A stretch of DNA of 64,000 nucleotides, taken from assembly GCF_002210285.1 (NCBI RefSeq), contig NZ_MWQE01000007.1:1-64000 (forward strand), given 5' to 3'. The notes under the pieces were generated by a model. It made no database searches. It worked only from the letters and a program-made list of their open reading frames with translations, and had not been told where the DNA came from. The DNA comes from Fibrobacter sp. UWR2. GTDB taxonomy: Bacteria > Fibrobacterota > Fibrobacteria > Fibrobacterales > Fibrobacteraceae. Made by a program: the position numbers and the translations under genes. Positions 8,863 through 17,910 of the stretch are shown here, one piece after another; position 1 is the stretch's first letter; each line of letters opens with the position of its first letter.

Positions 8863-10068
8863 CGCCTTCTCGCCGGAGAGCGCCTTTACCGCATCCGTCA
8901 AACGATTGATGGCCTGGATGAGTTCATCCATCTTGGCTTCGCTCACGCCACCTGCAACAGCAGCTCCGACCGCCGCCTGGGCAGCCTCGACAGCCTTCAC
9001 GGGAGTTTCCTTAACGGGGACCTTGCCAAGCCAGATATCCGGCCAGCGGTCGTTACCCGTGTGGTAAGTAATGCGGGTTGCCGTTTCTACCGGCTCGCCA
9101 ATCTTCCAAATGTAGAGTTCGTAGTCAAAGATATCGTGATCGTGCCCCTTGTCGGTCGCACCCCACACCAGCCACTTGCCATCAGGAGAGAGGCGCGGGA
9201 AGTATTCGTGGCTACGGCGGCCAGGCAAATCCATCAGTTTCACGTTCTTCGGGATGCCAAAAAATCCCACCTTCTCAATCTGCTTGCCATCCTTGGCACT
9301 GAACCACAGGATTTCACTCGGGGCAGCCGTACCGCCGTTACCCGTCGGGTTTACGCGGTAGAGCTTGCTGCCGTCGAAGTTCCAGTCAATCTGGCAACCG
9401 TCGCCGGACTTGGTCCACTGGGACTTTTCCAAGTCCCATACGCCCGTCTCGCGCATGGAACCGCGAAGCGTAATCGCCAGGTGTTTGCCGTCAGGGCTCA
9501 TGTTGGGTTCCTGCAGGATTACGCCACTCTTGTTGAAGGCCTTTTCGCCATCGAGAACCATCTTCTCGGCCTTGCTCGAAAGGTCCATCGTAAAAACCTT
9601 CCCCGCACGGCTGAACACGATAGACTTGCCGTCGGGGCGCCAAGTACCCCACGTAGCGTTGTCCACGACCTTGCGGGCATTCTCGCCCGTAATATCGACC
9701 ATCCACAAGTCCCACTTTTCAGGGTAGTTCGCATCGTTCTCGGGAACCCAGCCGCCCTTGCTACGGTTAAACAGCACCGTGGAGCCATCCGGAGAAATCC
9801 TCGGGAACCAGTCCACATTGTCGCCGCTCGTGAGTGCACGGGCATTCGTGCCGTCAGCGTTCATAATCCAGATATCGTGATGCGAATTTGCACGGCTCGT
9901 CGCCCAGACAATCGCGCCCTCAAGTTTTCCCTTGAAGGCAGAAAGGGCCTTCTGTTCGTCGGCAGTCGGGTCGACGGCGGCACCGGTAGGCGCTCCCTGC
10001 TGGGCAAAGACGGTAGACGCAGAAGCGACCAGCAACAGGCCAAACAACGGTTTTAGCAAATTCTTCAT
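8839..10068 (-). CDS. Secreted TolB-like beta-propeller protein with C-terminal helix
   Basis: The start ATG (10066-10068) gives a classical signal peptide (MKNLLKPLFGLLLVASASTVFAQ). The body carries repeated PD40/TolB-like blades (DIWIMNADGTNARALTSG, RISPDGSTVLF, WRPDGKSIVFS, PNMSPDGKHLAIT, RLSPDGKWLVWG). The C-terminus is Ala-rich and then helical with heptad character (MDELIQAINRLTDAVKAL). No catalytic residue is evident, and a periplasmic or surface binding role is inferred. No partner gene (Pal, TolA) is nearby. It is convergent with the methyltransferase gene, sharing 24 bp. Confidence 0.85.
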   Translation of the reverse strand: MKNLLKPLFGLLLVASASTVFAQQGAPTGAAVDPTADEQKALSAFKGKLEGAIVWATSRANSHHDIWIMNADGTNARALTSGDNVDWFPRISPDGSTVLFNRSKGGWVPENDANYPEKWDLWMVDITGENARKVVDNATWGTWRPDGKSIVFSRAGKVFTMDLSSKAEKMVLDGEKAFNKSGVILQEPNMSPDGKHLAITLRGSMRETGVWDLEKSQWTKSGDGCQIDWNFDGSKLYRVNPTGNGGTAAPSEILWFSAKDGKQIEKVGFFGIPKNVKLMDLPGRRSHEYFPRLSPDGKWLVWGATDKGHDHDIFDYELYIWKIGEPVETATRITYHTGNDRWPDIWLGKVPVKETPVKAVEAAQAAVGAAVAGGVSEAKMDELIQAINRLTDAVKALSGEKASTPATAP

Positions 10069-10097
10069 AAAAATCCTCATTTATTGAAACCAATATA

Positions 10098-10131
10098 AAA
10101 AAAGTCTGCGTGGTCAACCCACACAGGCTTC
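10098..10131 (-). terminator. Terminator downstream of the GH8 gene
   Basis: AAGTCTGCGTGG (10102-10113) pairs, with two weak positions, with CCACACAGGCTT (10119-10130). The A-run just to the left becomes a T-run on the minus strand. Confidence 0.6.
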
Positions 10132-10157
10132 TCTTATATAGGCAATACGTAAAAACT

Positions 10158-11660
10158 TTACCGCACGTTAATCTTGCGCACGATAGTCTCGCCCAGAACT
10201 TTCGCCTTCACGACATAGAGCCCGCTCGGGATTCCCTCGAGAGAGACCTTCACGGAACCACCGGTCTTGCCTTCCCACAGGGTACCGACGGCAGCCCCAG
10301 ATACGGAGAACAGATCAATACGGGCAATTTCGGATCCGGCAATTTCGAGAGTGCGGCCATGCAGGGAAACAACTGGTGCAGCAACATGCCCCATATGGAG
10401 AGCGACGGTCGAACTGGAGCTCTGTTCCGGGCCCACGACACTGCTAGAAGACTGTGGAGGAACAACAGAAGAACTGGACTGCGGCGGATTCTCGGCAGAC
10501 GAACTCGAACTCTGCGAGGTAGACACGGGTTTCGAGAGGTCCGGCATGTTGCCCGAGACCAAGAGGCCATTCAAGAGTTTGAGCGACTGGTTGAAGTAGT
10601 TCTCGTCGCCAAGCGCCACGGCTTCCTTCCAGTATTCATCGAGTTTGCTCTGGTACTTGGCATCCGAAATGAGTGCCGTCATCAAGGAAGTCACAAACGT
10701 ACTGTTGTGGTCATTGCCAAGGCTACCCGAAGAACGTTTAATCGGGCCCTTCATATTGGACGCTGGGATATTCGATACGAATTCAGCCATTTTCTTGTCG
10801 ATAGCGAGCGCACGCTGGTCACCATGCCAGCACACGGCCTTCGCATTGCGCCACGGGGCGCGGGGCGCATCGTAGTTATACACGTCATCTTCACTCTTGC
10901 CGTTCTTGTCGGTCCAATCATCGACAAGGCCCGTGCTAACTTCAGCGGAACTCGTCTCATACAACTTCATGTTCGCATCGTATGCGGTCGTACTCCAGAA
11001 TTCAGCATTCTCCGTATCGATAGACGCAAACAAAGGCATGTAGGCAGGGTCAAAATATCCCGGATTCTTACGATTAAGGCCCGCATCCCCCCATGTATCA
11101 CCGGGCAAATGGAGTCCATTGCTTTCAAACTCATAGTTTTTTATGGACTGGATAAGTTTCTTGGCATCTTCCTTGTACTTCTCGTCACCGAACTGGTAGT
11201 ATGCCATCACGAGAGCGGCAGCAGCATCAACATCGCCATCAAGTGCGGCGCCCTTTTCGCCCCAAGTTTCAGTGAAATTGCCAACCTTCCAAATCATCAA
11301 GCCGTGTTCATTCATCATCTTCTTGTAGAAGTTCCAAATCTTGTCGAACTGGCTCTGGTAACTCGTGGTATTGTCACTGAAATAGACCATCAGGAGCATG
11401 CCGTAGCCGACACCTTCCGAAAAATAGGCGTCGGATCCCGGATCAGAACGTACACCGGCGACATCGCCCTTTTCGTTGTACATGTCCCTCATCCAAGACT
11501 GGAACTGCTTCTTGAGATCCTCGGAGGCCTGAGCCTTGTTACTCAAAAGCGTCGCGTTTCCACCGTAATCCGACATCTGCGGGAACGGAAAGTTCACGGC
11601 TGCCTGAGCAAGACCGAACGCGAAGAGGCCTGCAAGCCCCATCTTTGCCAAACTATTCAT
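10158..11660 (-). CDS. Secreted GH8 glycoside hydrolase with type IX-like C-terminal sorting domain
   Basis: The start at 11658-11660 (MNSLAKMGLAGLFAFGLAQA) sits 7 nt after AAGGAGA; the upstream ATG at 11664-11666 abuts the ribosome site and is less likely. The catalytic part resembles glycoside hydrolase family 8: acid Glu82 in SEGVGYGM, the DGDVD block at 141-145, and WHGDQRALAIDKK later. GH8 enzymes cut beta-1,4-glucan, xylan or chitosan; the substrate here is not decidable. A Ser-rich linker (about 380-425) leads to a beta-rich end with IDLFSVSGAAVGTL and GLYVVKAKVLGETIVRKINVR-like geometry, as in type A sorting domains of the type IX secretion system. Confidence 0.88.
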   Translation of the reverse strand: MNSLAKMGLAGLFAFGLAQAAVNFPFPQMSDYGGNATLLSNKAQASEDLKKQFQSWMRDMYNEKGDVAGVRSDPGSDAYFSEGVGYGMLLMVYFSDNTTSYQSQFDKIWNFYKKMMNEHGLMIWKVGNFTETWGEKGAALDGDVDAAAALVMAYYQFGDEKYKEDAKKLIQSIKNYEFESNGLHLPGDTWGDAGLNRKNPGYFDPAYMPLFASIDTENAEFWSTTAYDANMKLYETSSAEVSTGLVDDWTDKNGKSEDDVYNYDAPRAPWRNAKAVCWHGDQRALAIDKKMAEFVSNIPASNMKGPIKRSSGSLGNDHNSTFVTSLMTALISDAKYQSKLDEYWKEAVALGDENYFNQSLKLLNGLLVSGNMPDLSKPVSTSQSSSSSAENPPQSSSSVVPPQSSSSVVGPEQSSSSTVALHMGHVAAPVVSLHGRTLEIAGSEIARIDLFSVSGAAVGTLWEGKTGGSVKVSLEGIPSGLYVVKAKVLGETIVRKINVR

Positions 11661-11727
11661 ACACACATCTCCTTGTGCCTAAAAGGCGTATCAAACAATT
11701 CAAAGATATATTTTTATCGGCAAGAAA

Positions 11728-14514
11728 TTACCACTTTAAGGTTTTCAGCACGGAATCTAGGCGTGCGGTCAACTGCGCAGCCCCGATGTTGCTCAGGTGA
11801 TCACGATTATAGGCCATTTCATCGGTATAATCGTGGTCCCCCATCTTGTTTTCGTCCATCAGGACAAAGTACTTGTTTTCCTTGCTCAGCAAATCCAGAG
11901 AGTCAATCAGCTTCTTCGCGACACTGCGCTGCAATCCATACAGCCCCAGAGCGTTTGTCTCTTTGTACTGCGGAGCCTGCGGGAAAATAATCCCGATGAC
12001 ATAGATGTTCTTTTTCGCCGCGATATCGATTATCGATTTCAGTTCGTCAATCCGCGCATGGAGGTAATTCATCTGCTCTTCGGTGAACACGGTATCGAAC
12101 AGCACATCCACAGGTTCAGAATCCCAACTGCGAGCTATTCCCCAGGAACCACCACGGTCCGTAATCTGCGCCCTGATATCGATTTCTGCAGGGTACGAAT
12201 TTTCGACAGCCTCGAGGAATGCCCCGGGGATGCTGTCCACCCAGAAATTGTGGTCCGCATCATACTGGTATCCGGGGGTCGTATAGAGCATATAGTGCAA
12301 GAAATCTTCCGACCCTCGCCAGTTATCCAAATCGATGGAGATGGCAAGCGCCTTCAGGTGTTCCGAATGGTTCAACCCGTAATTCTTCGCGAAGTACATG
12401 TCGCGGGCCGGGTCAATTCCCGGTACAGCCAGGTTCAGCATATTCCATTCCGGGAACATGTCCGGATTCACGCCCATCTCCATTCTGGAACTACCGACAA
12501 GCAACACGTTGTTCTTTTCCAGATTCTTCCAGAAAAGTTCCATCTTCACGCGGTGCTTGGACTGCATGGCTACATGCTCTTCCGTAAGGTACACGCCGGC
12601 ACTATCCAGGTTCAGCCAGTTTCCTTCCGCAAAATGGCGCTTGTTCACCCACAGGCTCGGGTGCCAGAGTTCATCACCCTCGGCAAGATCGATAAGGCTG
12701 CTGTCGGAGAAATTCACCAGAGATATAACCTGGTGCGAGCCGTTCATATTTGCAAGCGTCACAACGGCGAGGTTGTTGTTAGAGACCCATTCGCTATGGT
12801 CAAACGAGTAACCCGAAGGGGCGGCTACAGACTGGACTAGAGCCCCCGTGCTGTCGACAACGAGCAAGCGTTCGTGAGTATCGTATTGCGTCCCGACAAA
12901 TGCGCGGCCAGTCTCTCCACCAAAATCGAGGAACAGAGTGCGCTTGCTACGGTCTTTTGCTAGCGACGCATTACAGGCCTGTTCTCCATCGTACCACACG
13001 GTATCCGTAGCCGATTTCATCACCGTAGAGCCAGCATCTGCGACACGCGCACGCAAGAGCCTGGCCCCCGTAACGGCAAGGGTTCCGTCTTCGCTGATAC
13101 CACCATGATAAGCTCCATCAAACAGTTTCTCGGGTTGGCCAAATGTGCCTTTCTTGAAAACGACCTGCCAGGTAGACGACGCCAAGAAGGAGGTTTCTTC
13201 CTTGTTGTTCCCCGCACTAGTCACGTAGACAATCGCCGTGTCGCCGTTTTCAAGCACACGCCAGCGCGGAATTGCGGCAACCTCCACGTCAAGTTTCACA
13301 AGATTCGTCCCATCTGCATTCAGGTCGCGCACGTAGACCGCCGACTTTCCAGAGACACCCTCAAGTCCTGTGCAGAACGCGACCTTTTCTCCATCCGGAG
13401 AAATTTCCGGATGGAAAACTTCAAGCGTATCCGGAATTTCGACAACCGACAGGACTCCACTCGAGTAATCGATATAGGTAAGATTCCCGGTGAGGTCACT
13501 GCGGAAGGCCAGTTTCATCTTGTACGTTTTTGTCAAGGAGTAAAGTGTCGATGCCTTGGCAAGCGGGACCACGCGCGACTGGGTTGCCCTTCCGTTGGAG
13601 CCCATCCACACGGCATTCGGGATGTGCCCGAAGGCAAGGCGGAAGCCTACATAATCGGCACGCGTAGATGAGGTCACCGTATACACGTCCCCACGGCCAT
13701 ACAAGGTAATTGCCGAAGCCGCATTGCGGTAACTACCGCCCTTCACGACGCGTTCACCAAGCGTACCTCCATCGGGGGCGCCTACGTAGTTTATCAAGGT
13801 CGTATCGCGGAAGAACCCCATCCAGTCGTTCACCCACTCCATCGCATTGCCTGCCATATCGCAGGGTTTATCTTCTTCTTGGGATATGGTACAGACATCG
13901 TGCAATCTATAATCCGAATTCTTAGCATTCCAGCCACCAGAGGGGCTCCAGTTCAGGCTGGCCGCCAGCACCCATTCCGCCTCGGTCGGCAGGCGATAAG
14001 CGTTCTTTTCGGGGTGGAACGCGAAACCTTCCAGATTCGTGCAGTGTTTCTCGGCATCCAGCACCACACCTGTGTAGGAATATGCAGAATCAAAACCTTC
14101 CGAGTGGCTACGCGCATTCGCAAAAAGGACCGCATCGTAATAAGTCAAGTTCGTAGCAGGCAGCTTACCATTGTCGCAATCCAGGACAAGCCCAGTTTCA
14201 TCCTTCATCAGCGCGTTGAATTCCTTGCACGTCACCTCGTGCCGCCCCACCGAGAAGGAGTAATCTATCGCAACTTTCATCTTCGGGCGTTCGTTCTGCC
14301 GCGCCTGCTCATCTGCCGTACCTAGGACAACTTCAGCCTTGCCAACCGTAACTCGCAGCATGCCTTGCAGCGAATCAGCCGTTATTTCCACATCAATGGA
14401 CTGGTTTTCGCCCGATGAAATACTTTGCGAATTCGAGCACGAAAAAACTAGGGGCAAGCATGCCAAGGCTCCCAGTAACAAAATCACCGATTTGAGATTT
14501 TTCATCCGTTTCAT
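11728..14514 (-). CDS. TIGR02171-type lipoprotein, second copy
   Basis: This is a paralogue of the 5.4-8.1 kb gene with the same order: lipoprotein signal (…LGALACLPLVFSCSN), FGE/SUMF1-like domain (YRLPTEAEW, MAGNAMEWVNDW, KGGSYRNAAS, YVGFRLAF), TolB-like propeller (HPEISPDGEKVAF), and SGNH-like end (LLVGSSRMEMGV, then MAYNRDHLSNIGAAQL). The FGE catalytic cysteines are missing here too. Three in-frame ATGs (14520, 14514, 14505) are possible starts and none has a clear ribosome site; 14514 is a middle choice. A TATATTA box lies just upstream. The role is unknown; surface polysaccharide modification is a guess from the SGNH-like end. Confidence 0.88.
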   Translation of the reverse strand: MKRMKNLKSVILLLGALACLPLVFSCSNSQSISSGENQSIDVEITADSLQGMLRVTVGKAEVVLGTADEQARQNERPKMKVAIDYSFSVGRHEVTCKEFNALMKDETGLVLDCDNGKLPATNLTYYDAVLFANARSHSEGFDSAYSYTGVVLDAEKHCTNLEGFAFHPEKNAYRLPTEAEWVLAASLNWSPSGGWNAKNSDYRLHDVCTISQEEDKPCDMAGNAMEWVNDWMGFFRDTTLINYVGAPDGGTLGERVVKGGSYRNAASAITLYGRGDVYTVTSSTRADYVGFRLAFGHIPNAVWMGSNGRATQSRVVPLAKASTLYSLTKTYKMKLAFRSDLTGNLTYIDYSSGVLSVVEIPDTLEVFHPEISPDGEKVAFCTGLEGVSGKSAVYVRDLNADGTNLVKLDVEVAAIPRWRVLENGDTAIVYVTSAGNNKEETSFLASSTWQVVFKKGTFGQPEKLFDGAYHGGISEDGTLAVTGARLLRARVADAGSTVMKSATDTVWYDGEQACNASLAKDRSKRTLFLDFGGETGRAFVGTQYDTHERLLVVDSTGALVQSVAAPSGYSFDHSEWVSNNNLAVVTLANMNGSHQVISLVNFSDSSLIDLAEGDELWHPSLWVNKRHFAEGNWLNLDSAGVYLTEEHVAMQSKHRVKMELFWKNLEKNNVLLVGSSRMEMGVNPDMFPEWNMLNLAVPGIDPARDMYFAKNYGLNHSEHLKALAISIDLDNWRGSEDFLHYMLYTTPGYQYDADHNFWVDSIPGAFLEAVENSYPAEIDIRAQITDRGGSWGIARSWDSEPVDVLFDTVFTEEQMNYLHARIDELKSIIDIAAKKNIYVIGIIFPQAPQYKETNALGLYGLQRSVAKKLIDSLDLLSKENKYFVLMDENKMGDHDYTDEMAYNRDHLSNIGAAQLTARLDSVLKTLKW

Positions 14515-14617
14515 AGTCATCACAAGCAATATAGCAACATCGCCTGAATAATATATGGCATTCTCCCCTTGGAATTTGCTAAATTCAGGGGGTACTAAAA
14601 GAGTCACAGGAGTCATT

Positions 14618-14809
14618 ATGCCCGCACAAGGTGAACACAACAAATGGATAGCGCTTGCCCTCTGCATTCTGCTAGGGTATCTTGGACTACACCGCTTCTA
14701 CGAAGGCAAAATCTGGACGGGAATCCTCTGGCTCTGCACGGCAGGCCTCTGCGGCGTAGGCGTCGTCGTTGACGCCATTCTCATCGTCATGAAGCCGGAA
14801 CACTACTAA
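14618..14809 (+). CDS. TM2-domain membrane protein
   Basis: This is a 63-residue protein with the TM2 pattern: two hydrophobic helices (WIALALCILLGYLGLHRFY and GILWLCTAGLCGVGVVVDAI) joined by a short turn holding the GxxGxHRFY motif. AGGAG (14608-14612) stands 5 nt before the ATG, which fixes the start. The biochemical role of TM2 proteins is not established. It lies 7 bp upstream of rdgB on the same strand. Confidence 0.88.
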   Translation: MPAQGEHNKWIALALCILLGYLGLHRFYEGKIWTGILWLCTAGLCGVGVVVDAILIVMKPEHY

Positions 14810-14816
14810 AAAAAAC

Positions 14817-15443
14817 ATGAAACACTTATTTGTCATTGCGACGGCAAGCGCCGGAAAAATCAGGGATTTCGCCCACATTCTGGGCACCGACCATTACGAA
14901 TTCAAGACCCTCAAGGACATCGGATTCGACGAGGAAATCATCGAAGACGGCAACTCGTTCGCCGAAAACGCCATCATCAAGTCGAACACGACCGCTCTGT
15001 GGCTTGCCAAGCGCGGCATTGAGGCGACCGTACTTGCCGACGACTCCGGCCTGGAAGTTTTCGCGCTCGGCGGAGCTCCCGGAATCTACAGCGCCCGCTA
15101 CAGCGGCATCCACGGCGCAGACGACGACAACAACACGCTGCTCCTGAAGAACCTCGCCGGCATCGAAGACCGCAAGGCCCGCTACTTTTGCGCCCTCTCG
15201 TACCAGACGGTTACTCCGGATGCAAGCGGCAAGTTCGTCGTAAGCGAACCGCAGATTTTCGAAGGCGAATGCCGCGGAAACATCAACTACGCTCCCGTTG
15301 GCGACATGGGTTTCGGCTACGACCCGCTCTTTGTCCCCGATGGTGAAACCCGCACCTTCGCGCAGATGGAACTCGAAGAGAAAAAAGCCATCAGCCACCG
15401 CGGAAACGCCATCCGCTCCCTGAAAAAAGCGCTGGGGAAATAA
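14817..15443 (+). CDS. rdgB: Non-canonical purine NTP pyrophosphatase (RdgB/HAM1 family)
   Basis: The 208-residue enzyme hydrolyses dITP, ITP and XTP to monophosphates and so keeps deaminated purines out of DNA and RNA. Family signatures are visible: N-terminal TASAGKIRDF, the EDGNSFAENA block, VLADDSGLEVFALGGAPGIYSARYSG, DMGFGYDPLFVPDG, and the terminal KKAISHRGNAI. Length and motif order are typical. It is the second gene of a plus-strand run (TM2, rdgB, dus, radical SAM). Confidence 0.95.
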   Translation: MKHLFVIATASAGKIRDFAHILGTDHYEFKTLKDIGFDEEIIEDGNSFAENAIIKSNTTALWLAKRGIEATVLADDSGLEVFALGGAPGIYSARYSGIHGADDDNNTLLLKNLAGIEDRKARYFCALSYQTVTPDASGKFVVSEPQIFEGECRGNINYAPVGDMGFGYDPLFVPDGETRTFAQMELEEKKAISHRGNAIRSLKKALGK

Positions 15444-15486
15444 GCCTAGCGGCGTCATTAAACTGCGCCTACAACGGAATCGCGCC

Positions 15487-16494
15487 ATGCAAGTCCTGTT
15501 CGCCCCGCTGCAAGGTTACACCACCGGCATCTACCGCAAGGTCCATGCCGAAATCTTCGGCGGCGTCGACGCTTATTACGCGCCCTTCCTGCGCATAGAG
15601 AACGGCCACCCCCGTGAAAAAGACTTGCGCGACCTCGACGGCGCCATCGATTGCAAACTCGATGGCGGGTTCGATTCGATTGGTGGCAATTGCAATTCGG
15701 TTGCACGTGCAAAAACCGTGCCGCAGATTATCGCGAACAGCGCAGGCGAATTCAAAGTTCTCGCCGACGCCATCCTGCAAAAAGGCTTCACCGAAATCGA
15801 CTTCAACATGGGATGCCCCTTCCCCATGCAGGTGAGCCGCCACCGCGGTGCGGGCCTCTTGAACGACACCCGAACCGTCCAGGAAATCATGGACGAAATC
15901 GCGCGGCTGTCCGCAGCGGGCACCGCAAGGTTTTCCGTCAAGATGCGGCTCGGGCAAGACTCCCCCGACGAGGCTTTCGCGCTGTTGCCCATTTTGAACG
16001 ACGCCCCGCTCACGCAAATCACGCTCCACCCGAGGCTCGGCAGGCAGCAATACAAGGGCGCCCTGGACATCCCTTCTTTCGAGAAGTTCTACAACGAATG
16101 CCGCCATCCGCTCATCTACAACGGCGACATCACGAGCGTTGGCCAGATACGCAAAATAGAATCGGGCTATCCCAAACTTGCCGGCATAATGATTGGCCGC
16201 GGGATGCTCGCCCGTCCAAGCCTCGCCGCAGAATACAAGGCCGCAACTGACGCAAACGCCGTCAGCGAAAACGAACTGCTAAGCAAAATCCTAAAGATGC
16301 ACGGCAAACTGTACGAACACGCGCGCAGCACTTACCAGGGCGACAGCCAGATCCTCTCGCACATCAGGAGTTTTTGGGATTATCTTGAGCCAAGCCTCCC
16401 CAAAAAAGTCTTCAAGAAAATCCAGAAGGCCGGAAAACTGAACGAATACGATGTGGCCATCCAGTCGCTCAACATGGAGCAAGCCGATGGATAG
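15487..16494 (+). CDS. tRNA-dihydrouridine synthase (Dus family)
   Basis: The 335-residue FMN-dependent TIM-barrel enzyme reduces uridine to dihydrouridine in tRNA. Visible are the N-terminal APLQGYTTGIYR, the catalytic-cysteine block FNMGCPFP, SVKMRLG, THE LHPR motif in ITLHPRLGRQQYKG, YNGDI, and GIMIGRGMLARP. The C-terminal helical domain is present. Which Dus subfamily it belongs to is not clear. The stop codon overlaps the start of the next gene by 8 bp, suggesting translational coupling. Confidence 0.92.
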   Translation: MQVLFAPLQGYTTGIYRKVHAEIFGGVDAYYAPFLRIENGHPREKDLRDLDGAIDCKLDGGFDSIGGNCNSVARAKTVPQIIANSAGEFKVLADAILQKGFTEIDFNMGCPFPMQVSRHRGAGLLNDTRTVQEIMDEIARLSAAGTARFSVKMRLGQDSPDEAFALLPILNDAPLTQITLHPRLGRQQYKGALDIPSFEKFYNECRHPLIYNGDITSVGQIRKIESGYPKLAGIMIGRGMLARPSLAAEYKAATDANAVSENELLSKILKMHGKLYEHARSTYQGDSQILSHIRSFWDYLEPSLPKKVFKKIQKAGKLNEYDVAIQSLNMEQADG

Positions 16495-17398
16495 CGTGTA
16501 CATCGAGATAACGAACGTCTGCAACCTGCGTTGCAGTTTTTGCCCCAGCAGTGATTGCAGGTACGAGGCCGGTTCGGGCAAACCGCACACATTCATGTCG
16601 AGCACGCTATTCAGGCAGTGTATCGCAGGCGCGGTAGACGCGGGAATCGAGAACGTCTACCTGCATGTGCTGGGCGAACCGACGCTACACCCGGGATTCG
16701 CGCTGTTCCTCAAGGATATAAAAGCCGCGGGCCTTACCGCCACGCTCACCACGAACGGCACGACTATCGCTCGGGCGGCACACCATATCTTGAACAGTCC
16801 CGCAGTGCGGCAAGTCAACTTCTCGACGCATGCGTATGCGGAACTCCCGCCAAGCGACGCCCGCGGGCATCTAGAAAACGTTCTCGATTTTTGCAGGATG
16901 GCGCTGGCCGCACGGCCCGACATGTACATCAATCTGCGGCTCTGGAACATCGGGGACTCGGAATCCGGCAATTGGAATAAACTAATGCTTGCCCGCGTGA
17001 ACGAAACTTTCGGCACGCAAGTCGCTCCGGGGAATTTCTGCAGCAGGCACAAGAGTTTCCCCATCGCAGGGAGGCTCTACCTGCACGAAGACTCACGATT
17101 CAAGTGGCCCAAGTTAGACGAAAGCACGGGCAATGCCCTACAGACGAAAGACGAAAGAAGCGCCGCAGGCACATGCCACGCCCTCGACACGCACGTAGCC
17201 ATACTCCACGACGGTCGCGTAGTTGCCTGCTGTCTCGATTACAGCGGGCAAATCACCCTCGGGAACATCGCCGACCAAAACCTCGCCGAAATTCTCGGCT
17301 CGCCCCTCGCCCGCAAACTGCGCGAAGGGTTCGAAAAGCACGAATTGCGCCACCCCTTCTGCCAAAAATGCTCCTTCTGCAAGCGCTTCGGCAAGTAA
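16487..17398 (+). CDS. Radical SAM/SPASM protein of unknown substrate
   Basis: The 303-residue protein carries the CxxxCxxC cluster motif (CNLRCSFC) at residues 11-18 for the SAM-cleaving 4Fe-4S centre. A SAM-binding segment (HVLGEPTLHPGF) follows. The C-terminal SPASM-like cysteines (CHAL, ACCLDYSG, CQKCSFC) could hold auxiliary clusters. SPASM enzymes modify peptides or act as heme/cofactor maturases, but no peptide precursor gene is evident nearby. The start ATG 16487 overlaps the dus stop and has GGAGC 7 nt upstream. Function is not assigned beyond the family. Confidence 0.9.
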   Translation: MDSVYIEITNVCNLRCSFCPSSDCRYEAGSGKPHTFMSSTLFRQCIAGAVDAGIENVYLHVLGEPTLHPGFALFLKDIKAAGLTATLTTNGTTIARAAHHILNSPAVRQVNFSTHAYAELPPSDARGHLENVLDFCRMALAARPDMYINLRLWNIGDSESGNWNKLMLARVNETFGTQVAPGNFCSRHKSFPIAGRLYLHEDSRFKWPKLDESTGNALQTKDERSAAGTCHALDTHVAILHDGRVVACCLDYSGQITLGNIADQNLAEILGSPLARKLREGFEKHELRHPFCQKCSFCKRFGK

Positions 17399-17450
17399 GT
17401 TCCAGACAAATTGCTATATATCCTGCTAGAAATAGAAAGGAGATTAAACC

Positions 17451-17864
17451 GTGAAAAAGTTGTTCTTTGCATTGACTGCATGCGCCGTTCTTTTTGCCGC
17501 ATGCGGAGACTCGACTTCCGCCCCCAATACAGCAAATTCTTCCGAATCAAGAGAGCCCGAATCTAGTTCTTCCATAGTGCAAGAATCAAGTTCTTCCATA
17601 GTGCAAGATTCCAGTTTTATCAAACAAATTTTCATTGAAAACGATTCCGCCCAAGCTGTTTTAGAAGCACAGATTCGTGTAGAAATGGCGATAATGTTTT
17701 CGGACACCCTGTCTGACCCTCGCGATTGCGTAAACCTCGGAAAAGCAATCCAGGATCCAACCGAAAACGAGATTCTCGGCTGCGAACGAAGGGTCTGTTC
17801 ACTACACCCCGAAATCAAGTGGGAAAACCAAGAACTTATGGAGCTTTGCAATAGCCTGCACTAA
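17451..17864 (+). CDS. Small Ser-rich lipoprotein, unknown
   Basis: The 137-residue product starts with a GTG codon after an AAGGAG ribosome site. It has a lipobox (MKKLFFALTACAVLFAAC), followed by two near-repeats of SSSSIVQ (residues about 38-52). The C-terminal half is acidic/helical with four cysteines (RDC, GCERRVC, LC) that may form disulfides. No family is recognised. A TATATA-type -10 box lies just upstream. Confidence 0.8.
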   Translation: MKKLFFALTACAVLFAACGDSTSAPNTANSSESREPESSSSIVQESSSSIVQDSSFIKQIFIENDSAQAVLEAQIRVEMAIMFSDTLSDPRDCVNLGKAIQDPTENEILGCERRVCSLHPEIKWENQELMELCNSLH

Positions 17865-17910
17865 GACAATAGTCCAGGACTTCACGGGAGTCTATGCCGA
17901 ACAGCCCTTT

